Source of the DNA: Blautia_A aquisgranensis
Lineage (GTDB): Bacteria > Bacillota > Clostridia > Lachnospirales > Lachnospiraceae
Assembly: GCF_040096615.1 (NCBI RefSeq)
Contig: NZ_JBBMEJ010000002.1
Span: forward strand, 1-64,000
Length of the DNA: 64,000 nucleotides
Reading direction: 5' to 3'
The first letter of the stretch is position 1. Each line of letters starts with the position of its first letter. This document shows, one piece after another, positions 1 to 6,454 of this stretch. The notes beneath the pieces were generated by a model that was given only the letters and a program-made list of their open reading frames with translations, made no database searches and was not told the DNA's origin. The translations under genes and the position numbers were made by a program.

Positions 1-136
1 CACACAAGTGCGGTAATGTATAAGATTCTCCTTCATACATATAGTATAGCATAGTATTAAGAATATCACAATAAAATATCGAACATATTTTCTTTTTTAA
101 TAAAGCTGGATACAGCATTTTTTAGTAAAAAAATAA

Positions 137-286
137 ATATATTTTACTTATAATGTGCAGATATGCACAGTTTACGCTTTCATCTCGGCAATTGAATTAC
201 CGAGGATTCCCGCTTATCTTCCTAAAAAGTACGGTAAAATCGGTATTAGAAATGAAGCTCTGAAATCGGGAGTTGATGGAGAATAA
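137..286 (+). pseudogene. possible C-terminal remnant of an unrecognised gene
   Basis: A frame is open from 137 to the TAA at 284-286. Its second half (from about 182) reads like real protein, with Pro, Lys and Gly-rich sequence such as LPRIPAYLPKKYGKIG. There is no ATG with a ribosome site and an in-frame TAA lies at 134-136. It could be the tail of a decayed gene, matching the other scraps just downstream. I do not recognise the family. The rest of 1-291 is AT-rich; a palindrome TGTGCA-GATA-TGCACA lies at 154-169. Confidence 0.25.
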
Positions 287-291
287 TCGTT

Positions 292-717
292 ATGATCAGA
301 AAGATGCAGAACATAGATATTAATAGAGTTGCCGATATATGGTTAAAGACTAATTTAAAAGCACATTATTTTATTCCTGAGCAATATTGGACAAGTAATT
401 ATGAATTAGTGAAAGAAATGATGTTACAAGCGGAAGTCTATGTGTATGAAGATGATAAAATGATTCATGGATTTGTAGGACTAAGTAACGAATACATTGA
501 AGGGATTTTTGTTTCTGATGAAATGCAGTCATGTGGTATAGGTAAACTTTTATTAGACTATATCAAGAATAAAAAAGTTAGATTACGATTAAACGTATAC
601 CAGAAGAATGCCAGAGCCCTCTCTTTTTATCAAAGAGAAGGGTTCGATATTCAATCTGAAGGATTAGATGAAGCTACTGGTGAAAAAGAATACACAATGT
701 TGTGGCAACAGAAATAG
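292..717 (+). CDS. GNAT family N-acetyltransferase
   Basis: A 141-residue protein of the GCN5-related N-acetyltransferase fold, which transfers acetyl from acetyl-CoA to an amine. Motif A is visible as IFVSDEMQSCGIGKLLLDY (about 72-90), where QSCGIG is the acetyl-CoA pyrophosphate loop. The C-terminal NVYQKNARALSFYQREGF (101-118) is the usual GNAT motif B stretch, and the length is normal for a single-domain member. The substrate cannot be told from sequence. A GGAG at about 276-279 lies 12 nt before the ATG. The gene stands alone, followed 28 nt later by a truncated SDR gene. It is more A+T-rich than the genes further right. Confidence 0.85.
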   Translation: MIRKMQNIDINRVADIWLKTNLKAHYFIPEQYWTSNYELVKEMMLQAEVYVYEDDKMIHGFVGLSNEYIEGIFVSDEMQSCGIGKLLLDYIKNKKVRLRLNVYQKNARALSFYQREGFDIQSEGLDEATGEKEYTMLWQQK

Positions 718-744
718 AAAGCGGATTTTTGGGGAGAATTTTAT

Positions 745-822
745 ATGGAGTTTAAAAATAAAGTAGTGATTGTGACGGGAGGCGCGCAGGGCATTGGAAA
801 GACCATTGCAGAGGAAGTATAA
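745..822 (+). pseudogene. N-terminal stump of a short-chain dehydrogenase/reductase
   Basis: From the ATG at 745 the frame encodes 25 residues and stops at TAA 820-822. It contains VVIVTGGAQGIGK, the classical SDR Rossmann motif TGGxxGIG at the expected distance (about residue 10) from an SDR start. GGGGAGAA at 731-738 is a usable ribosome site. A full SDR has about 250 residues, so about nine tenths of this gene is missing. The sequence changes to an unrelated ATPase fragment right after. I read it as a deletion scar rather than a micropeptide. Confidence 0.7.
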
Positions 823-842
823 ATCGATCAGTAAATCCCAAA

Positions 843-1313
843 ATGCCATATTTATCTTTTTTGGCAATCAATTATGATATACCTGTAATTGTAGAAGTTC
901 AAAGGTGGTTTGAGTCATGCGTTATTAGAAATTATGCGAATCCAATTGCAGATAGGCAGATTATGCTTTCAAAGGATGAGACATATCGTGCAAGAATCAT
1001 TCGGGCGCTTAACGATGTTGATATCGATATGACAGGATATCGGTATGATGAAGAAAATCATGAGCTTTATACACAATGTATGATTGATGGAAAGATTTAT
1101 GAATTAAGATTCAATGAGGAATCAGATGGAACAAAAAAGATGATTGCGGCATTACCTGTACCATTACAGTCTGTAAACTGGTTTAACCTGGCAGGTGTTG
1201 TAGTGGGAGCGATAGCAGCAAACCTTATTCCGGCGGGAATCGCAGCTGTAAATGCCATGATCGTGGCAGCAGTGTTTTATTTCGTTGGATTTGTGGTTGT
1301 GAAGGATAAATAA
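843..1313 (+). pseudogene. chimeric scrap: AAA ATPase middle joined to permease C-terminus
   Basis: The open frame encodes 156 residues but is not one natural protein. Residues 1 to about 112 resemble the middle of AAA_15/AAA_21-type ATPases (the AbiL/RloC-like group): FNEESDGTKKMIAALPVPLQS matches the signature region, normally written EESDGTxKMFAL-x3-LQ. The Walker A and Walker B/H-loop parts are absent. From about residue 113 the protein is hydrophobic, with two membrane segments and the ending AVNAMIVAAVFYFVGFVV, like the C-terminus of cytosine/purine permeases. The join near nt 1180 keeps the frame. I infer two successive deletions that fused remnants of two lost genes. Expression is doubtful. 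Confidence 0.6.
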
Positions 1314-1326
1314 GATATAAAAATAA

Positions 1327-1342
1327 TGTTTCACGTGAAACA
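1327..1342. promoter_or_regulatory. parS site 1 (ParB centromere)
   Basis: TGTTTCACGTGAAACA is an exact match to the bacterial chromosomal parS consensus bound by ParB/Spo0J. The symmetry extends on both sides to a perfect 26-bp palindrome at 1322-1347. It lies in the gap between the chimeric scrap and the terminator, outside any intact gene. parS sites normally cluster near oriC. Confidence 0.9.
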
Positions 1343-1349
1343 TTATTAT

Positions 1350-1400
1350 AAAAAATCCCTTGCCGTAGTTACCAAAAGGTAACAGGCAGGGGGTTTTTTT
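1350..1400. terminator. bidirectional rho-independent terminator
   Basis: The inner stem GTTACC-AAAA-GGTAAC (1369-1384) is continued by CCCTTGCC pairing with GGCAGGGG, followed by seven T. On the minus strand the same stem is followed by ATTTTTT, so it can also end the leftward kinase operon that stops at 1427. Confidence 0.8.
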
Positions 1401-1426
1401 GCGCAGATGGAAGAGAAACTATCTGG

Positions 1427-3481
1427 TTAATGTTTCTTACACAGTCGAGAAAGTGCCGCGACCACATCGTCCATATTCAATGGCTTTGCGAAGTGCATAT
1501 TCATGCAGGCATCAATACATTTCTGAGCGTCTTCTTGGAAGGCGTTGGCGGTCACGGCGAGGATTGGAATCGTTTTTGTATCAGGGTGATCCAGACTGCG
1601 GATCTCTCTGGCTGCGGTAATTCCATCCATCACAGGCATCATGATATCCATAAGAATCGCATCGTAATAACCGGGCTTGCTGCGTTTAAATGCCTGTACA
1701 GCCTGCAGCCCATTTGGAACAACAACTACAGTTGCATCCCGTTCGGTAAGAAGCGTTTTGGCGATTTCAGCGTTGATCTCGTTATCTTCTGCCATAAGCA
1801 GATGCAGATCGTGAATACTGGCAGACTCAGAAGAGACAGAAAGCGGAGTATCGGGCTCTTCGGCAACCTCAAAAGGAAGAGTGATGATAAATGTGGAACC
1901 AACATCTTTCTGACTTTTTACTTCTAGTGTACCGTTCATTTTTTCAATCAGAGAGCGGACGATAGACATTCAAAGCCCAACGCCGTTATAATTGGTTCTT
2001 GCATCCGAATTTTCCTGCGAAAACGGTTCAAAAATATGCTGCAGGAATTCTTCACTCATTCCAATACCGGTATCGGAAATGATCCACTGATACGTGACAA
2101 TACCGTCTTTATAGCCGAGCGAATGAATCTTTGTAGTGATAGAACCATTAGGCTTATTGTATTTAATGCAGTTTCCATATATATTCAGGAAAATCTGACG
2201 AAGATGCAGCGGACTTCCGTAAACATATGGATATGAAATCGGTGAGCTGGAAGCTTCTCTGTCAAAGTTCCATTGGAGACCGTTTTCATCTGCATGCTGT
2301 TTTATGATGGTAACAATCTCGATCGTCAGTTGGCTGAGATTTGTTTTTTTATGTGCCAGGTGTACGGCATCGTCATCCAGTTTGCTCATTTGCAGAACAT
2401 CATTAATAAGAGAGAGCAGATGATTTGCAGAAATCATGATCTTTTCATGATTTGAGCGGAGAACATCCAGATCATCAAAATTAGCTTCGTCAATTTTCAG
2501 GAAACCGATGATTCCATTCAGCGGTGTTCGGATATCATGACTCATACTGGAAAGAAATCTGCTTTTGGTTTCATTAGCCTGTTTGGTCTGAAGAACAGCA
2601 TGTTCAAGCTGTCGATTCTTGTTTTCCAGATGTCTGGTATATTCCTCCTTCATACGAAGCTGTGCCTGCTGGGAAGTACGTTCTGTATGCCACTTCAACA
2701 GATGAAGAAGTGCGATAACGATTACACAGATAAAAAGAGTAAACAGCAGGGTCGCAGGTGTGGAAGTAAATACGCTGCGTTCCGGAAGGTATGCGTAGAT
2801 GTAATAATTCTGGCTTTTTTCCATCAGACCGAAAAAACGTTGGAAAGAATTCTCCGCATCCTGGGTATGGATAAGATTTTTACCTGTAGAATCCTTCATG
2901 ATACGTTTCGTAATAGGAAGATCATTTGTGCTGGTACCGATCAGAGAATTGTTGTTTGAAGCAATGATCTGATTTCCGGAGCTGATAATGATCGTGCCAT
3001 CGTATTCCGGTACAAAACCGTTAACAAGGGAGATAATGCCGTTGTTAAAGGTGTGGGCATATTCAGCAGAAGTCTGGAAGAATCCTACGATAATTCCCGG
3101 CTGATCGGAACGACTTATGGCTGCAACATCAATGTGCGATCTATTGTCAAAAGGAATACGGATAGAATAATGTTTTTCTTTAAAACGGGCTACATCCAGA
3201 AGAGAAGGGGTATCAATCTCTGCCAGAATATCCGAAGTAGCTACACTGGTTGAGTTGTAATCGGCCAGGATTTTTCCGTCTGTATTTAAAAGTGCAATGC
3301 CGTTAAGATAACAGTTATCTGCGGAGTCTTTCAGATATTCAACAGTTGTATTTAGTTTTTTCTCAGCAGCGTTAAGATCTGCGGAGATGGCAATAAAAGA
3401 TACGATTGTCAGAATGACCAGACTGACAAATATTTCTATCAAGATATGATGTTTCCAGAAATTGATTTTTTTATTTTTCAT
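1427..3481 (-). pseudogene. hybrid sensor histidine kinase/response regulator, broken by a nonsense codon
   Basis: Reading leftward from ATG 3481 (M7 of the longest frame): TM helix (about 12-34), extracytoplasmic sensor, second TM helix (about 244-264), coiled coil, HisKA H-box with FLSSMSHDIRTPLNGIIGF (His about 315), then HATPase N, G1 (ISDTGIG) and F boxes. At the G2 box the sequence reads GVGL-stop-MSIVRSL: the codon expected to be GGA (Gly) is TGA at plus positions 1970-1972. The same frame continues without further damage through a full receiver domain (ILMDIMMPVMDG phospho-Asp, AKPLN Lys), ending at 1427. The intact product would be about 680 residues. One G-to-T change explains the break. 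The start overlaps the end of the upstream binding-protein gene, so the two were translationally coupled. Confidence 0.85.
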
Positions 3482-4320
3482 AATTGTCACCCTTGTCATT
3501 CAGATACCTGTCCGGATCAGATAAGTACTTTTCTATGATTCTTCTGATTGTTCCGTCTTTACGCATTTCATCCAGAGTTTCTGAAAGCTCCTTATCAATA
3601 CCGCGGGTATCATTTACACTGAAAGCAACTCCAAGTCCTACTGTAAGGAGTGGTTCGTCCAGAATGCGGAAGTTCAGACCGCTTTCGGACATAAACTGCT
3701 CAACGGAGGTATCATGGGCTGCCAGGGCATCCACATAGTCTTTGCTGGTCAGGATAAAGATAAGCTCTCTTTTCTGAACAGAGCTCACTTTTTTTAATTC
3801 AGGCAGGGTACCGTTATGAGAACGAATGATATCTTCCGGTTTTGTGGTGGACTGCACTGATTTTGTCTTTGAGATCGGATAAGGTATGGATATCGCTGTC
3901 AGGATTGACTGCGACTACCTGGTGGCTCTGCATATATGGACCTGCCCAGTTATACTCGGTTTCACAGCCATCCATGGTGAAAGAACTCCAGATACAATCA
4001 ATCGCACCGGTATCTACCAGGTCTTTCTTTTCTTCCCAGTTGATGATCTGAAATTCGGGCTGATATCCCATTCTTCCGAATGCTTCATCAGCGAGTTCGA
4101 CGTCGATGCCTGTGATATTTCCGTCTACATCCAGATAGGAGAACGGAGAGTAGGTATCACAGCCGATCGTGATAACCGGAAGTTTGCTGGTTTCCTGGGA
4201 GATATCGGCGGAAGATGTGCCGCAGCCGCTTAAGAGAGGGGGCAGCAGGCAGACACTGCAGGATACGATCAGAAATTTATAGTGAAACATGTGTTTTGTT
4301 GCTTTTGGCTTTTTTAACAT
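3471..4320 (-). pseudogene. extracellular solute-binding protein (SBP_bac_3) sensor lipoprotein, frameshifted
   Basis: The gene starts at 4320 with a lipoprotein signal (PPLLSGCG, lipobox Cys about 33). A family-3 amino-acid-binding fold follows: ITIGCDTYSPFSYLDVDG, then WEEKKDLVDTGAIDCIW. The frame is lost at about 3850, after LSDLKDKISAV, and resumes in another frame as QSTTKPEDIIRSHNG, running to the family's normal C-terminus DPDRYLNDK. Together the halves make one complete domain of about 285 residues. The last codons overlap the start of the histidine kinase. Such lipoproteins pass ligand state to the partner kinase. Both partners are damaged, so the pair is probably non-functional. Confidence 0.8.
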
Positions 4321-4430
4321 AATTGATGACGCCTTTGTTTGATTATAACCTTAATTGCCTATATTCACAAGGAGTTGTGGGAGAGGTGTGGGGGAATATT
4401 GCTGAACAGTAAATGATTATAGCGAGATTT

Positions 4431-4586
4431 TTTGTGAATAATGCGAACGTCTATTGAAGCAGGAAATTAATATCACTGTGACTGAGAGGGTTAACTGGTG
4501 CCGGAGGCAGACCGGGAACAGTTAAGGGAATTGTCTTTTTCTGGGTCTCTTTTGTGAACAATGTAAACTTTTATTGAAAAGACAGG
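4431..4586 (+). repeat. pair of imperfect direct repeats 120 bp apart
   Basis: TTTGTGAATAATGCGAACGT at 4431 continues CTATTGAA. TTTGTGAACAATGTAAACTT at 4551 continues TTATTGAA. The two 28-nt blocks match at most positions and are exactly 120 bp apart. The second block contains the -35 element of the riboswitch promoter. They may be a duplicated promoter region or two sites for one regulator. The remainder of 4321-4550 shows no gene. Confidence 0.55.
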
Positions 4587-4603
4587 TTACAATGAGCTAT
4601 AAT
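4574..4603 (+). promoter_or_regulatory. sigma-A type promoter for the diguanylate cyclase
   Basis: TTGAAA at 4574-4579, 18 nt spacer, TATAAT at 4598-4603. Predicted transcription start is near 4610, just ahead of the riboswitch aptamer. Confidence 0.65.
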
Positions 4604-4613
4604 AGTCTTTGAA

Positions 4614-4706
4614 AAATAGAGAATAAAAGGCAAAGCAGTCGAAAGATTGCGACGCAAAGCTATAGGGCCTGTAAAATGGCAGCCAGTTGCAGAATGTTAA
4701 GTGGAT
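4614..4706 (+). ncRNA. cyclic-di-GMP-I (GEMM-I) riboswitch
   Basis: The conserved GEMM-I core is readable in order: AAAAGGCAAAGC, the tetraloop stem CAGTCGAAAGATTG, the invariant GACGCAAAGC, TATAGGGCCT, and the second stem ATGGCAGCCAGTTGC. Family knowledge: this aptamer binds c-di-GMP. Here it stands between a promoter and a terminator, in front of a diguanylate cyclase, so the most direct reading is feedback control of c-di-GMP synthesis by transcription termination. Confidence 0.9.
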
Positions 4707-4749
4707 ATTTAGAGAGAGAAGATTTCACTGACTGAGTTTATAATACGAG

Positions 4750-4798
4750 CATGCACTATAGTAAAAAAGAGATACTACCATAGTGCATGTATTTTTTG
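4750..4798 (+). terminator. riboswitch expression-platform terminator
   Basis: CATGCACTAT (4750-4759) pairs perfectly with ATAGTGCATG (4780-4789), with further AGTA/TACT pairing inside, followed by a T-rich run. It lies about 45 nt after the aptamer and 130 nt before the cyclase start. Confidence 0.8.
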
Positions 4799-4927
4799 CT
4801 TACAGTAGCTTAACTGAATATAGCACTTCAGGAAAGTATTACATTAAGCATGGAAATCCATAACAGGAATTCCTTTGTTATATGTGATGCTATAATATGG
4901 AAGAACACAGGCTGGCAGGGAGCAGAG

Positions 4928-6364
4928 ATGCGAAAGAAAGGAAAATATAATAAAAAAAGAAAACTGAACAGGGTCGTTAAAGTTATTCTTCTTGCAGTTG
5001 GGATTATTCTTGTGGCATTGTTGATTCAAACGGAGATCCTTAATATGATCAATAACCGTAATATTTCGAAAACATCAGAGGTTTTGCTGGATCGTGTTGT
5101 CAACGTGATCGAGAAGAATGAGGAATCGGAGAAAGATATGGTCGAAGATCTGAAAAGCGATTATATTATCCGTGCGAAGGCGGTTGCCTATATTCTCAAT
5201 GCAAAGCCGGAGGCGGGTGAAAGAGCCTCTGAGCTGAAAAAAATCGCAAAGCTGATGGATGTAGATGAAATTCATCTTTTTGATTCGACGGGAACTATAT
5301 ATGGCGGAACAATACCAAGATATTATGGATTCAGCTTTGACTCTGGAGAACAGATATCTTATTTTAAACCAATGCTGACAGACAAGAAGCTTACCATGTG
5401 CCAGGACATTACGCCGAATACATCGGAGGGTAAAGAGATGATGTATGCAATGACCTGGGATGAAACAGGCTCATATATGGTTCAGGTTGGTATTAAACCG
5501 GTGCGTCTGATGAAAGAACTGAAGCAGAATGAGATACCGGCGCTCATTGATAATATGCCGGCATATGAGGGAATCCGCATATATGTGGCAGAAAAGAAAA
5601 CTGGTGAGATATACGGAGCGACAGATTCTTCGGAAATAGGGAAAAAACTGGATGATCTTGGAATCATTAAACAGGGTGATGACGAAGATACGTTGTTTAC
5701 AGAGGTAAACTGGACCGATGGCGTGAAGTACCGATGCACCTTCCGGATAGTAGGAGACTATGCAGTGGGTGTTGTCTGTTCAACAGAAATGAATCGTGAG
5801 ATGAATATGATCGCGCTGGTGATCGTTGGTGTATATCTTCTTCTGGCGGCAGTCTGGATTATTTACATGTTTGTGAAAGTGGTAAAATCTAATATAGATG
5901 AGCTTACTCAGTGCCTGAATCGAAGAGTTTATGAAAAGGATATTAAAAAAATGTCCATAAGATCCGAGTTTGTTTACGCAGCGATGGATGTAAATGGGAT
6001 GAAATGTGTGAATGATACGCAGGGACATGCAGCCGGGGACGAACTGATTCAGGGAGCGGCAGAATGTATGCGGCAGTGTTTCGGAAAATATGGAAAGGTT
6101 TACCGGACCGGCGGAGATGAATTTGTAAGCATTATTTTTGTAAATGAGGATAAGCTGAAGGAAATTCGGGAAACGTTTGAAAAAACGGTAAGTGACTGGA
6201 AGGGAGAACTGGTGAATTCTATTACGATATCAAGCGGATATGTATATTCGAAGGAAAAAGAATGGAGATCGCTTGAGGAAATCTCCAGAGAAGCAGATAT
6301 CAGAATGTATCAGGCAAAAGAGAAATATTATACTTGCTCCGGAAAAGAAAGAAGAAAACGGTAA
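4928..6364 (+). CDS. membrane diguanylate cyclase (GGDEF)
   Basis: Makes cyclic di-GMP from two GTP. I use the ATG at 4928 (AGGGAG six nt upstream); a longer frame from 4850 lacks a ribosome site. In the 478-residue form: TM helix 16-34, extracytoplasmic sensor of about 260 residues (dCache-like by layout), TM helix about 294-317, GGDEF domain from about 325. The active site is intact: MDVNGMKCVNDTQGHAAGDE holds the nucleotide and metal ligands, and YRTGGDEF (GGDEF 395-399) is canonical. The product-inhibition I-site (RxxD five residues before GGDEF) is absent, so feedback would rely on the upstream c-di-GMP riboswitch. It converges with the HD-GYP gene at 6455. Ligand of the sensor is unknown. 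Confidence 0.9.
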   Translation: MRKKGKYNKKRKLNRVVKVILLAVGIILVALLIQTEILNMINNRNISKTSEVLLDRVVNVIEKNEESEKDMVEDLKSDYIIRAKAVAYILNAKPEAGERASELKKIAKLMDVDEIHLFDSTGTIYGGTIPRYYGFSFDSGEQISYFKPMLTDKKLTMCQDITPNTSEGKEMMYAMTWDETGSYMVQVGIKPVRLMKELKQNEIPALIDNMPAYEGIRIYVAEKKTGEIYGATDSSEIGKKLDDLGIIKQGDDEDTLFTEVNWTDGVKYRCTFRIVGDYAVGVVCSTEMNREMNMIALVIVGVYLLLAAVWIIYMFVKVVKSNIDELTQCLNRRVYEKDIKKMSIRSEFVYAAMDVNGMKCVNDTQGHAAGDELIQGAAECMRQCFGKYGKVYRTGGDEFVSIIFVNEDKLKEIRETFEKTVSDWKGELVNSITISSGYVYSKEKEWRSLEEISREADIRMYQAKEKYYTCSGKERRKR

Positions 6365-6378
6365 GAGCAGAATAAAAG

Positions 6379-6429
6379 AGCCGGAAGGTGAAATTGTTTC
6401 ACGTGAAACATTCGCCTTCCGGCTTTTTC
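6379..6429. terminator. bidirectional terminator with a parS loop
   Basis: AGCCGGAAGGTGAA (6379-6392) pairs with TTCGCCTTCCGGCT (6411-6424) over 14 bp with one G-U, followed by TTTTT. It separates the two convergent c-di-GMP genes. The apical loop is the 16-bp parS palindrome. Confidence 0.8.
6395..6410. promoter_or_regulatory. parS site 2 (ParB centromere), inside the terminator
   Basis: TGTTTCACGTGAAACA, identical to site 1 at 1327 and to the consensus. It sits exactly in the loop of the intergenic terminator between convergent genes, a place where ParB loading would not interfere with coding. Confidence 0.9.
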
Positions 6430-6454
6430 TGTATCTGAAAAAGTATCCTCAAGA

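Noticed and set aside
1970..1972. TGA in the kinase as a selenocysteine codon
   Set aside because: The position is the invariant Gly of the G2 box, not a redox site, and no SECIS-like hairpin follows. A nonsense mutation is simpler.
4850..4927. Longer N-terminus for the diguanylate cyclase
   Set aside because: No ribosome site at 4850 and the added residues are not membrane-sensor-like; AGGGAG supports 4928.
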